Origin: Phycisphaerae bacterium
GTDB lineage: Bacteria > Planctomycetota > Phycisphaerae > UBA1845 > Fen-1342
Assembly (NCBI GenBank): GCA_017999985.1
Contig: JAGNKU010000002.1
Coordinates: 248,001 to 312,000, forward strand
DNA: 64,000 nucleotides
Direction: 5' to 3'
Part shown: positions 1 through 8,953 of the stretch, one piece after another
How positions within the stretch are numbered: position 1 is the stretch's first letter
How the letters are laid out: every line of letters begins with the position of its first letter
Program-made: the position numbers and the translations under genes
The notes under the pieces: generated by a model
What the model was told of the DNA's origin: nothing
Seen by the model: the letters and a program-made list of their open reading frames with translations, nothing else
Database searches by the model: none

Positions 1-2265
1 GAGCATCTGTCGGATGCCCGCCGACTCGCTCGAGATGACGGCCGTCTGGCACGCCAGGAGCTCGAACACCCGCCGCGAGAACATCGTCGGGCTGGTCGAG
101 ACCGAGTTGACGTTCAGGAAGACGCGGTAGGCGCGGTACGCCGACAGCATGCGGTCGTACTCGAGCGATCCGCGAATCGCCGGCTGGTAGATCTCCGGAA
201 AGCGCCGGTGCGTATTGTCGGCGAAATTCGCGCAGCGGTCGAAGATGTGCAGGTTCAGGCGCAGCGCGGGCTCAAGCACGGTGCGCATGTCGCCCTGCCG
301 CTCCGGGTGCTTGTTGTCGTGCCAGGAGCCGGCGAAGCAGATGTCATGGCGCCGCAGCTCGTGCGCGCCAACTGGGTTGTGAATGACGGGCTGCGCCGCG
401 AAGGGGAGCGCGTAGACGCGTTCGTGGCCCAGGTCGCGATGGTACCGAGGGATGCAGTCGGCGTCGGTTGTGAACACGTGGTCAAAATCGCGCGCCACAT
501 CGAGGAAGACGGAGTAATTCGGCGGATCCTCCTTGTTCCACAGCACCGTCGGCAGCCCCTGCGCACGGCACCAGTGCAACAGTGCCCGCAGCGGGTTGTC
601 CGGAATGCGGGCGTACTTGCGGAACAACCCGAACCACTCGTCGTTGTTCCCGTGCCACGCCGACTCCGCGAAGAAGAACGCCGGGCGCCCGGCCTCGAGT
701 TCCGCCTGCCAGCCCGCCTTCGTCACCGGCAGCAGGTCCAGTTCGTAGGCAAAGCAGGCGTGGCTGAAGTTGTCGAGGATCGATGCGACGCGCGGCGTCG
801 GGCCGCGGGGGACCGCGCGCGGCTGAAACGGCGGGAACGTGAGCGACGCGGCAGGCTGTGCGGGCGTGCTTGCGCGCGGTGGCGCGACAGGCTCGACGGG
901 CTTTGTGGCCTGGCGCACCGGGCTTTGCGCTGACGCGCCCTCAGCGCCGTCCGTTGGGCGCGGCTCCGGCGGCTCCGCCGCGGGCGCGCTACTGGCGTCA
1001 GACAGAGCCTCGGTCGGCGCCGGTCGCGGCAGGACTGGCTGGCGGGCGCGCTCGCGTTGGCGGCGCAGTCCGTCGCGGAAAAGCTCCAGCAGCCGGAACG
1101 GCAGCAGCAGGGTCGCTTTCGACGGCCGGGCGGCCTGCACCAACGCATCGCCGAGTCGGTAGCGAACCTCTCCGCGCCGCCGTTCAAGTTCGGCCTCATA
1201 GTACCGGATGTGCTCGACGAGCCGCCGGATGCGCGCCTCCGCGCGCCCCCGGGCGGCGCGGTCCCGCTCGCGCCCCCGACGGTCGGCGCGCAGCTTCTGA
1301 CTGGCGCTGGTCAGCTCGGCGTCCTTGCGCCGCAGCTCGGCGCGTACACGGGCCAGCTCGTCCCGTACCGGCTGCAATGCCCGGGCGGCTTCGCTCGCGG
1401 CGGTTTCCCAGCGCGCCTGTTCAGCACGGCTCGCGGCCAGCGCGTTGTCGAGGTCCTGAAGTTTCGCCTGCGCCTCCGCGAGTTGCTGCGCGAACGCGGC
1501 CTGTTGCTGGGCCTGGCGCGACACGCGCTTGAGCTCCAAGCGCAGCGCGCTCAGGGCCGCGCGCAATTCCACGACGGTTGCGTGATCTTCACGCCAGCGG
1601 GTATGCATGTCCCGCTCCGCCTGCTCCTGCGCATTCTCCACCAGGCGCTGCCAGCGCTGCAGCAGCTCGGGCGCCGGCGCCGCCGGGGCTTCCGCGCACG
1701 GCTTGACCGCGACCGCGCAGAGATAGCGGTGCTCGATCACGTCCACCTCGACCGTCGTGAAACGGTGGCCCAGCAGCTCCAGCAGGCCCGCCAGGTAGAA
1801 CGTGTGCTTGTGATCGTGATGCGGCATGTAACCCAGGGGCGTGCTGACGACCACCCGTCCCCCCGGTGTCAACCACTCGGCCACGCGGTCCAGGAGCACC
1901 TCCGGCGACGCGAGATGCTCGATGACTTCGCCCAGGATGATCGAATCGAAGGACGCCGGCGCCAACTCGACACGGAAGGCGTCGGCCACCTCGAAGCGGA
2001 CGTGCGCCTGCACATGCGGCGGCTCGCCGGCGAGAAACTCGCGCGCCGCGCGAATGCCCCCCTCTTCGATGTCGATGCCGAGGACGGTGCGCCCTTCGCG
2101 GGCGAGAATGACGGCACAGATGCCCTGGCTGCAGCCGATGTCGAGGACCCGGGGGCCGCCCGCGTGCGTGCACAGCCAATGCACACGCTCCCGGCAGAGG
2201 GTCTGGCTCCGCTGGCTGTCGATCTTGCCCTGGTAGAGCTCCAGCACCCTGTCTTCGTTGGCCAT
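1..2265 (-). CDS. Methyltransferase-coiled coil-CgeB-like glycosyltransferase fusion (3' end outside window)
   Basis: The reading frame stays open from the ATG at 2265 to the window edge (755 codons, no stop seen), so the protein is C-terminally incomplete. Residues 1-190 are a class I SAM methyltransferase: VLDIGCSQG near residue 40 is the SAM-binding loop, EVIEHL near 113 is typical of the UbiG/COQ5-like group, and WLTPGGRVVVSTP follows. Residues about 230-405 are charged and rich in Ala, Arg, Glu and Gln, as in a coiled coil. A Pro/Ala linker follows to about 475. Residues about 490-755 resemble CgeB/DUF3880-type glycosyltransferases (VLWNKEDPPN, DICFAGSW, VFELLACQT). The likely role is to modify and extend a surface glycan in the cytoplasm. 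It is divergent from the PMT pair. Domain calls are by pattern only; the glycosyl donor and acceptor cannot be told. Confidence 0.8.
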   Translation of the reverse strand, partial: MANEDRVLELYQGKIDSQRSQTLCRERVHWLCTHAGGPRVLDIGCSQGICAVILAREGRTVLGIDIEEGGIRAAREFLAGEPPHVQAHVRFEVADAFRVELAPASFDSIILGEVIEHLASPEVLLDRVAEWLTPGGRVVVSTPLGYMPHHDHKHTFYLAGLLELLGHRFTTVEVDVIEHRYLCAVAVKPCAEAPAAPAPELLQRWQRLVENAQEQAERDMHTRWREDHATVVELRAALSALRLELKRVSRQAQQQAAFAQQLAEAQAKLQDLDNALAASRAEQARWETAASEAARALQPVRDELARVRAELRRKDAELTSASQKLRADRRGRERDRAARGRAEARIRRLVEHIRYYEAELERRRGEVRYRLGDALVQAARPSKATLLLPFRLLELFRDGLRRQRERARQPVLPRPAPTEALSDASSAPAAEPPEPRPTDGAEGASAQSPVRQATKPVEPVAPPRASTPAQPAASLTFPPFQPRAVPRGPTPRVASILDNFSHACFAYELDLLPVTKAGWQAELEAGRPAFFFAESAWHGNNDEWFGLFRKYARIPDNPLRALLHWCRAQGLPTVLWNKEDPPNYSVFLDVARDFDHVFTTDADCIPRYHRDLGHERVYALPFAAQPVIHNPVGAHELRRHDICFAGSWHDNKHPERQGDMRTVLEPALRLNLHIFDRCANFADNTHRRFPEIYQPAIRGSLEYDRMLSAYRAYRVFLNVNSVSTSPTMFSRRVFELLACQTAVISSESAGIRQML

Positions 2266-2490
2266 TTGCGCTCCCGTTTAACCGCTTCTCCGCCGCTCCA
2301 GGTCCATTTGTGCCACAGCTCGCGCGCAGCGCAGCGCAGCGCGACCGGTCGCGTGCCAGAACACTCCATCAGCAGCTTCAAACGTACAGCCGCGCTGTGC
2401 GGGCGCCAAGCGCCGAATGCACGCCCCACGGGCTCCGCCCGAGTCGGCCTGGTGGTTGCTCCGGACGCCAGCATCGCTATGCTACCCGCG

Positions 2491-5190
2491 ATGCAGGGTA
2501 GCGAGTGGAACAACAAACCAGCCGGCTTAGTGGGCCGCACCGCGGTCGCGCCCCAGCCGGCCTGCGCCGCACGGGAGCGCGTGCAGGCTTATGAGACCGC
2601 CCTGCTGGCCCTGGCCATCCTGGCCGGGCTCAGCGTGCGCCTGGTGTTCTTCACCGGGCTGATTGGGAGCGATGACCTCACGTACGCGGACGCCGCGCGC
2701 TACATGTTCAGTTCCGAGCACGAGCGTCCGTTTGAGGACGCAACCGCCGGCGGCGTCGCGATCCGGCGAATCGGGCTGAACCTGCCGCTGTTCCTGGCGA
2801 TGCAGGCCTTCGGCGTGAGCGAACAATCGCTGGCCCTGGCCCCGCTGCTGTTCAGCCTGGCGGGCATCCCCATTGTGTGGGGCCTGCTGCGACTCTGGGC
2901 GGGCCCGGGAGCCGGCCTGACGGCCGCCTGGCTCTGGGCACTGCTGCCGGTCGACGTCTACACGGCGACGCTCTGGCTGCCGGACAACGTCTTCGCGACG
3001 GTGTTCGCCACGTTCCTGCTGTTCCTGGCGTTGTCCGAGCGCTCGCAAACGGGGCGGTGGGCAGCGCTGTTCGCCGGGGTCGCACTGGGTTATCTCGAGT
3101 ACGTCAAAGAGATCGCGTACGTCTTCATCGTCCCGCTCGCCGCCCACGCGGCGTACACCTGGTGGCGGACACGCCGGCTGAATACCCGGGTGATCTACGT
3201 CGTTGTCGGCTTCGTCTTCGTCCAGGTGCTGGCGGCGTGGTATTTCTGGAGCCAGGGCGGGCATCCGCTCGTGTTCTGGAGGATGGCGTTTCTGCGCTAC
3301 ACCGACGTGATGCTACACTTCGACCAGCGCAACCCGTTCCCGCAGAACCTCGTGCTCACCTGGCGCTACCTGACGGAGCAGTGGGCGTTTGGCTACGGGG
3401 TGGTGGTGTTCGCGCCGCTCATGCTCATCGGCCTCCTGTCCAAGTCAACGCCCATGCGCGGGCGGCTGTTCATGTTCCTGCTGCTCCAGGCGTACATCGT
3501 GTACGAGGGCGTCAAGCTCGGGCACTGGACGCAACGCTACCTGCTCCAGGCCTCCCCCACGGTGCTCGCGCTGGTGGTCATGGGGCTCTGGGTGCTGCTG
3601 AGCCGCCTGCCCCAGCCGCGGAACCGCCGGGCTCTGGCGCTCGCCGGCACGGCGCTGGTGCTCGCCACCGGCGTCGCGTTGCGCCCGGAGCGACAGCAGC
3701 ACGGTCGTTTTCGCGCGCAAGTGCTGCGCGACGCGCACGCCTACCTGGCGGCCAACGCGGCGGCGGACGATCCGATCTATCTCGTCGCGAGCAATGAATA
3801 CTGGAAGGGTGCCGTGCCGTTCTACACGAAGCGGGCCCTGGAACTGCTCTCCGGACACCGTCCGTTCAAAGGCGGCTTCCACGATCTGGCGGAGGCGTAC
3901 GCCGCGCAATCCGGCTGGGTGGTTCTGTCGCACCTGGAAGGGCAATACCTGAATCTCGGCCTCAACGGTCGGATCTGGGGCATCGCGTCGAACTGGCTGG
4001 AAGTCTTTCGCGCCCAGACGCCCCAGAACCGCCGGTACTACGCCAGCGTGTACAAGATTCTGCCCGCCGTCCCGCCCGCATTCGTCTGCATCATCGACAA
4101 GCCCATGCTGCCGGCCCCGTTGCCGGATGTCTCCAGGCATCACTTTGAACCGGCGGTGCTCTTCGGCAGCCTGGAGGGCCTGCGCAGTCCGCGCTGGAGC
4201 CGTCGCCTCGCGTCGCAGGAAATCCAGGCGACGGAGGAGGGACTGCGCTGCGCGCTCGTCGCCGAGGCGGGCGCAGACCAGTCCTCACGCGGCGGGGTGC
4301 GGCTGCGCGTGCCGGGCTTGGCTGCGCTCGTCGCCGACCTGGAAATCGCCCAGCCCGAAAACGTGCGCTCCGTGTGCATTTATGCGAATGGAAACGCGTC
4401 GCGGGACACCATCAAGTGGCAATGGCGCCTGTCTGACGCGCAGCGCCGGGGACCCAATTTCCGCACGCGCATCGCGCTCGTGCCGGGCAAGCCGGCCGGC
4501 TACTTCCGGGCCAGCGGCGACCTGCCGCCGGAAGAGGTACGCGAGGTGCACGTGTTCGTCGAGCTCAACCCCGGCACCGCGGCGGGTTTCACGCTGCGCG
4601 AGCTGCAGGTCGCGGCGCCCACCGCGGCACCTGCCGACGAACCCGCGGCATTCACCACCATCGCGCTCGACGGCCCACCGGACAGCTATCGCCTGCGGAA
4701 CATCGGGGCCAGCCGCAGCGCGGACGTGCACACGTGGGCGCGCGGCTTGCGCTGCGACATCGTTGGCGACCCGGATAGTCAAGCGCACCAGTACGGCGGG
4801 TTCCAACTGCCGGTGGACGGGCTGCATGCCCTGCGCTTCAAGCTCGGGCTCATCGACCCGCAGAACATCGTCGGCGTGTGGGTGGACGGGCTGGACGAGC
4901 GACGCGCGCGCGTGCTGCGCTGGGAGTGGTTGCTGTCGGCGGAACGCCCGGCGTTCGATGTAGGACAGACATATACGTTGCAGCCGGAGCAATCGGACGG
5001 CTACTTCGAGACAGTCACCGCAGGCGACGGCGCGGCCGTACGCGAGATCAGGGTGTTCGCCCGGATCAAGCCCGGCACGGAAGCTGGCCTGCTGCTTTGG
5101 GCGGCTGATGTGGAACCGGTCGAGGAGAAGGCGATTGGTGCCGCGACCGCGCCGGTAACGTCAAGCGACGACGTGAGCAACGCCCCATGA
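2491..5190 (+). CDS. PMT/ArnT-type integral membrane glycosyltransferase with two C-terminal repeat modules
   Basis: About 899 residues. The first 480 hold roughly ten hydrophobic segments, with a GSDDLTYADAARYM motif after the first one; the acidic pair in this first outer loop is the catalytic feature of polyprenyl-phosphate-sugar glycosyltransferases (PMT_2/GT39/GT83 type). Such enzymes move a sugar from a lipid carrier to a protein or glycan outside the membrane. The soluble part carries two copies of a beta-rich module (about residues 545-710 and 720-880; both contain an EVREVHVFVELNPGT-like or EIRVFARIKPGT stretch). The next gene is a paralogue with one copy and overlaps it by 4 nt. The start is uncertain: ATG 2479 and ATG 2491 lack a ribosome-binding site, while GTG 2581 has GGGAG close by and aligns exactly with the start of the paralogue. 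Confidence 0.85.
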   Translation: MQGSEWNNKPAGLVGRTAVAPQPACAARERVQAYETALLALAILAGLSVRLVFFTGLIGSDDLTYADAARYMFSSEHERPFEDATAGGVAIRRIGLNLPLFLAMQAFGVSEQSLALAPLLFSLAGIPIVWGLLRLWAGPGAGLTAAWLWALLPVDVYTATLWLPDNVFATVFATFLLFLALSERSQTGRWAALFAGVALGYLEYVKEIAYVFIVPLAAHAAYTWWRTRRLNTRVIYVVVGFVFVQVLAAWYFWSQGGHPLVFWRMAFLRYTDVMLHFDQRNPFPQNLVLTWRYLTEQWAFGYGVVVFAPLMLIGLLSKSTPMRGRLFMFLLLQAYIVYEGVKLGHWTQRYLLQASPTVLALVVMGLWVLLSRLPQPRNRRALALAGTALVLATGVALRPERQQHGRFRAQVLRDAHAYLAANAAADDPIYLVASNEYWKGAVPFYTKRALELLSGHRPFKGGFHDLAEAYAAQSGWVVLSHLEGQYLNLGLNGRIWGIASNWLEVFRAQTPQNRRYYASVYKILPAVPPAFVCIIDKPMLPAPLPDVSRHHFEPAVLFGSLEGLRSPRWSRRLASQEIQATEEGLRCALVAEAGADQSSRGGVRLRVPGLAALVADLEIAQPENVRSVCIYANGNASRDTIKWQWRLSDAQRRGPNFRTRIALVPGKPAGYFRASGDLPPEEVREVHVFVELNPGTAAGFTLRELQVAAPTAAPADEPAAFTTIALDGPPDSYRLRNIGASRSADVHTWARGLRCDIVGDPDSQAHQYGGFQLPVDGLHALRFKLGLIDPQNIVGVWVDGLDERRARVLRWEWLLSAERPAFDVGQTYTLQPEQSDGYFETVTAGDGAAVREIRVFARIKPGTEAGLLLWAADVEPVEEKAIGAATAPVTSSDDVSNAP

Positions 5191-7232
5191 AGCCTGCGGA
5201 CATCGCGCTGCTCGCCCTGGCCGTCCTGGTCGGGCTGGTAATCCGCCTGTATTTCTTCACCGGCCTGATCGCCAGCGACGATCTGACCTACGCCGAGTCG
5301 GCCCATCGGATGTTCCAGGGCGCAGATGAGCGCACGCACGTCAACGAAGGAACGGTGGTGGTGCGTCGCCTCGGCGTGAATTTTCCGCTCTTCCTCGCGA
5401 CGCGGGCATTCGGCGTGCACGAGCGGTCCCTCGCACTAGTCCCCCTCGTTTTCAGTCTGGGGGGCATCGTTGCCGCCTATGCTACGCTGCGGCTGCTGGC
5501 CGGCCCGGGGGCCGGATTACTGGCAGCCTGGCTCTGGGCCTGCCTGCCGGCCGACGTGTACACGGCAACGGTCTGGTTGCCGGACAACATCTTCGCCACC
5601 GTATGCATGGTCATGACGTACTTCCTGGCGGCGTCCGAGGCGTGGCCGCGGCGACAATGGCTGGCGGCGCTGCTCGCGGGCATCGCGCTCGGATACCTCG
5701 AGTATGTCAAGGAGGCGGCGTACATCCTGCTGCTGCCCTGGTTGGCGTGGGGCGCATACACGCTTTGGCGCACCCGGCGGGTTGACCTGCGTCCGGTGTA
5801 CGTTCTCTCCGGCTTTCTACTGGTGCAGGTCCTCGCCAGCGTGTACTTCTGGACCCAGGGCGGACATCCGCTGGTGTTCTGGCAGCACACGATTAAACGG
5901 TATTCGGAGGTCATGCTGCATACGCCACAGCCGCTGCCTTTTCCGGCCAACATTGCGATGGGTGGCACCTACGTGTTCAAGCAGTGGATCCTGGGTTATG
6001 GATTCGTACTCTTTCCGCTGCTGCTAATCGCGGCGTTAATGGATCGACGCCTGCGACTCCGGGGCCGACTGCTGCTGTTACTCGCCCTGCAGATGTACAT
6101 TGTCGTGGAAGGATGGAAATTGGGCTCGTGGACGCAGCGTTACATCCTGCATGCCACCGCCAGCATCGTCGCGCTGAGCGCGCTGGGTCTGCACGCGCTA
6201 ACGAGCCGGCTGCCTCCGCGCCGGCAGGGCTGGAGCATGGCTACAACGTCCATCGCACTGATCATGGCGAGCATCGCCGCCCTGCGGCCACAGTGGCAGC
6301 AACACGGCCGCTTTCGCGCGGATGTTCTGCGAAGTGCCCATGCCTATCTGCAGAACAACGCCGGCCCGGAGGATGTGATCTATGCCGACCTGACGCGCAA
6401 AATGACCTACGCCCCGCGCGCCCTGGCACTGCTAGCGGGATTCCAGCCGTTCAAGGGCGGGTTTCAGAACATTGATCGCGCCTACCGTGCGCAGTCCGGC
6501 TGGGTCCTGTTGACACACCTGGATGACACGCACCGAAGTCGACGGCCCGCGCGCAGCTTCCGTGGCATCGCGCCGCACTGGCTGGAAGTCTGCCGCGCGG
6601 AGGATCTCGACGGCAACTGCTTCGCGCGCGTGTTCAAGATCTTGCCCGCTGAGCCGCCGCCGTTTGTCGCCGTTCTTGCGCCGGCAACGCTTACCGAAGT
6701 CCCCATCGACCTCAGCCAACTGGAGTTCGAATCGTTGACCCTGGCCGGCCCGCCTGAGGCGCTGCGCAGCCGCCGCTGGGTTCCGGATGCCACAACCGTT
6801 GAGATCACTTTGGACAAGAACAGCGTGCGCTGCCTGACGCGCCCGGATCCTGGCGGATCCGAGACGCGCCATGCCGGCATACAGTTCAGTGTCGTCGGCC
6901 TAGCCGCCCTGCGGGGCGACCTGACCCTGACGAATGCCCACGACGTTCAGGTCGTGTTCGTTTACCTATACGGCGGGGAGCCCGGGAGCGTCGCGCGCTA
7001 CCAGTGGCGTCTCAGAGCGCGCGACCGCACTGACGACCGGCATGAACCCATGCTGATCGTCCCGGGGCTTGCGACAGGTGGCTTCCGCCTCGCCGGCGGC
7101 ATCGCCCCGGAGGACGTGCGCGAAGTCCACGTGTTCGTACGTGTGGCACCCGGGGCGGCAGCGGGGTTCACCCTCCGGAACCTGGAGATCGCAACACCCG
7201 AGCTTGTCGACAATGCGGAGTCCCGCGACTGA
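5187..7232 (+). CDS. PMT/ArnT-type integral membrane glycosyltransferase, paralogue with one C-terminal module
   Basis: 681 residues, starting inside the stop of the previous gene (ATGA), so the two are probably translationally coupled. The membrane half matches its neighbour closely: ASDDLTYAESAHRM holds the predicted catalytic acidic pair, and GPGAGLLAAWLWACLP and the VWLPDNIFATV segment recur. It has about ten transmembrane segments up to residue 390, then an outer domain. Residues about 505-665 are a single copy of the beta-rich module present twice upstream (EDVREVHVFVRVAPGA near the end). The pair clearly arose by tandem duplication, with later gain or loss of one module. Predicted role: transfer of a lipid-linked sugar to an extracytoplasmic acceptor. 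Substrate unknown. Confidence 0.87.
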   Translation: MKPADIALLALAVLVGLVIRLYFFTGLIASDDLTYAESAHRMFQGADERTHVNEGTVVVRRLGVNFPLFLATRAFGVHERSLALVPLVFSLGGIVAAYATLRLLAGPGAGLLAAWLWACLPADVYTATVWLPDNIFATVCMVMTYFLAASEAWPRRQWLAALLAGIALGYLEYVKEAAYILLLPWLAWGAYTLWRTRRVDLRPVYVLSGFLLVQVLASVYFWTQGGHPLVFWQHTIKRYSEVMLHTPQPLPFPANIAMGGTYVFKQWILGYGFVLFPLLLIAALMDRRLRLRGRLLLLLALQMYIVVEGWKLGSWTQRYILHATASIVALSALGLHALTSRLPPRRQGWSMATTSIALIMASIAALRPQWQQHGRFRADVLRSAHAYLQNNAGPEDVIYADLTRKMTYAPRALALLAGFQPFKGGFQNIDRAYRAQSGWVLLTHLDDTHRSRRPARSFRGIAPHWLEVCRAEDLDGNCFARVFKILPAEPPPFVAVLAPATLTEVPIDLSQLEFESLTLAGPPEALRSRRWVPDATTVEITLDKNSVRCLTRPDPGGSETRHAGIQFSVVGLAALRGDLTLTNAHDVQVVFVYLYGGEPGSVARYQWRLRARDRTDDRHEPMLIVPGLATGGFRLAGGIAPEDVREVHVFVRVAPGAAAGFTLRNLEIATPELVDNAESRD

Positions 7233-7280
7233 CCTCCGGTGCGCCGACGTGCGGCGCAGACCGGGGCTTCTGGAGGTGGT

Positions 7281-7898
7281 ATGGCGCAGATCACGTCCGG
7301 CGTGCGACGGCTGCTCGCGGCGGCACACGTCTACGATCTGTTTCAGTGGCTCGTTGGCGCTGACGCGGCGCGGGCCACGCTCGCCCGTGACTTCATCCGC
7401 GCCCAGCCCGGCCAGCGCATCCTCGACATCGGCTGCGGCACGGGGGCGATCCTGGCGCACTTGCCGGCTGTTGAGTACTACGGGTTCGACCTGAGCGCGG
7501 ACTACATCGCCGCCGCGCGCCAGCGCTTCGGCAACCGCGGCACGTTCTGGCCTGAACGCGTGACCTCGGCCAGCCTGGAACGCGTGCCACAATGCGACAT
7601 CGTGATCACGGTGGCTGTGCTGCACCACCTGGACGATGATGAAGCGCTGCAACTCTTCGGGCTGGCCCATGCGGCGCTGCGCCCCGGCGGCCGGCTTGTG
7701 ACGTACGACAACTGCTACACCGCCGATCAATCCTGGCTGTCGCGCTGGATCGTATCGCGGGACCGCGGGCAGAACGTCCGCTGGGAGCCGGAATATCGCG
7801 CGCTCGCGGAAAAGGTCTTCGCGCGCGTGCGGACGGTTGTGTCGCACAAGATACTGCGCATCCCCTACACGTCCATCTTCATGGAGTGCGAGAAGTAG
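7281..7898 (+). CDS. Class I SAM-dependent methyltransferase
   Basis: 205 residues. The ATG at 7281 is chosen because GGAGGT lies just upstream; an upstream GTG at 7239 would add 14 poorly supported residues. RILDIGCGTGAIL near residue 45 is the SAM-binding glycine loop, YYGFDLSADYI the acidic loop, and VAVLHHLDDDEA and LRPGGRLVTYDNC the usual later motifs. It lies 48 nt after the PMT pair in the same direction and ends 4 nt before the end of a convergent methyltransferase. Context suggests methylation of a sugar or lipid-linked intermediate of the surface glycan, but the acceptor is not visible. Confidence 0.85.
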   Translation: MAQITSGVRRLLAAAHVYDLFQWLVGADAARATLARDFIRAQPGQRILDIGCGTGAILAHLPAVEYYGFDLSADYIAAARQRFGNRGTFWPERVTSASLERVPQCDIVITVAVLHHLDDDEALQLFGLAHAALRPGGRLVTYDNCYTADQSWLSRWIVSRDRGQNVRWEPEYRALAEKVFARVRTVVSHKILRIPYTSIFMECEK

Positions 7899-7902
7899 CT
7901 CC

Positions 7903-8787
7903 CTACCGGCCGGTCTTGGCCGCCACGACGAAGAGCGAGCCGCCCCACGGGAAGCGCACACCGGCCTGAATCAGGGCCCGCTCGCCGGCCAGGGCCATCC
8001 CGAGCACCGCGTTCGCCAGTGTCCCCATCCGCAACTCATCGACGGCGTCGTACCCCTCGGTCAGACGCCGGTTCCGCGAACGCGAGAGCAGCATCAGCGG
8101 GAGTAGCACGGCGTTGAAAGAGCCAACCCGCAGCGGTGCGAAGCCTGCTCCACGCACCTTGGACAGCAGTTCCTGACGCGCGTAGCGCCGCTTGTGCTGC
8201 GCGTACTCGTCGAATGCGCTCCAGAGGAAACGGTGCTGCGGCACGGTCAACAAAATGCCGCCGCCGTCGCGAACCGCGCGATGCATCTGCCGCAGTACGG
8301 CCTCGTCATCCTCGATGTGCTCCAGGACATCGAAGGCCCCGACCACGTCGAACTCATCGACATACGGGATATTCCGGGCGTCCATCTGGAACAGATCCGT
8401 CCCCGGCAAGCGCGCTTGGGCGAACGCCAGGCCCTCGGTGTAGATTTCGCTGCCCGAGAACCGCAGGGCGGGAAACTCCCGGCGGAGATTGCTGAGCACA
8501 AAACCCGTGCCGCAGCCGATTTCCAGCAGCGACTCCGCCCGCGGAAAGTAGCGGCGCAGCGCCCACGCCAGCAGCCGATTCCGGGCTCGGAACCAGAAAT
8601 TGCCCGCCTCCACTCCCGCCAGACCCGCAAACGCCTCCGGCTTGAACCCGTCGTTCTGCGCCGCCAGCTCCGGCGCGAAGGCCAGGAAACCCTGGCGCGT
8701 GGCCGGCATGTGCGCGCACTGCGGACAGCGCCAATCGGCCCGGTCGAACGTCTGCCGGCATGCGAGGCAACGCTTCAATTCGGGCAC
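7903..8787 (-). CDS. SAM-dependent methyltransferase with N-terminal zinc-ribbon-like segment
   Basis: 294 residues. The N-terminus has CLAC...CPQC (residues 8-24), a four-cysteine zinc-ribbon pattern. Residues about 80-200 are a Methyltransf_11/23 domain: LLEIGCGTGFVLSNL, SGSEIYTEGL, then VGAFDVLEHIEDDE and DGGGILLTVPQH. The C-terminal part (MLLSRSRNRRL onward) resembles the extended tail of methyltransferases found in polysaccharide loci. It is convergent with the previous methyltransferase (4 nt between stops) and divergent from the WbqC-led operon. Probable substrate: a sugar or a lipid-linked intermediate. The zinc ribbon may bind a partner or nucleic acid; that is speculation. Confidence 0.85.
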   Translation of the reverse strand: MPELKRCLACRQTFDRADWRCPQCAHMPATRQGFLAFAPELAAQNDGFKPEAFAGLAGVEAGNFWFRARNRLLAWALRRYFPRAESLLEIGCGTGFVLSNLRREFPALRFSGSEIYTEGLAFAQARLPGTDLFQMDARNIPYVDEFDVVGAFDVLEHIEDDEAVLRQMHRAVRDGGGILLTVPQHRFLWSAFDEYAQHKRRYARQELLSKVRGAGFAPLRVGSFNAVLLPLMLLSRSRNRRLTEGYDAVDELRMGTLANAVLGMALAGERALIQAGVRFPWGGSLFVVAAKTGR

Positions 8788-8861
8788 TCCGCGCGGGTTG
8801 CGGCCCGCGCGGCGATTGTAGCAGGCGTGGTGGCGACGGCCAGACCCGACGCCGGTGCGGC

Positions 8862-8889
8862 TTGTTTCACCCCCACACGCCGGTACAAT
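8862..8889 (+). promoter_or_regulatory. Candidate sigma70-type promoter for the WbqC-RffA operon
   Basis: TTGTTT at 8862-8867 and TACAAT at 8884-8889 are separated by 16 nt, about 65 nt upstream of the WbqC-family start codon. No other good promoter pair was seen in this 166-nt divergent gap. Confidence 0.4.
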
Positions 8890-8953
8890 GGACGCAAGCT
8901 ACCGAGCGCAGCAATCTGCGGACCGGATCGGGCAGCCTGGCAAGACTGGAACC

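Noticed and set aside
1057-2490. Long plus-strand frame running into the first PMT-type gene
   Set aside because: It reads antisense to the methyltransferase-CgeB protein, has Arg/Ala-rich shadow composition, and the PMT homology starts only after 2491-2581.
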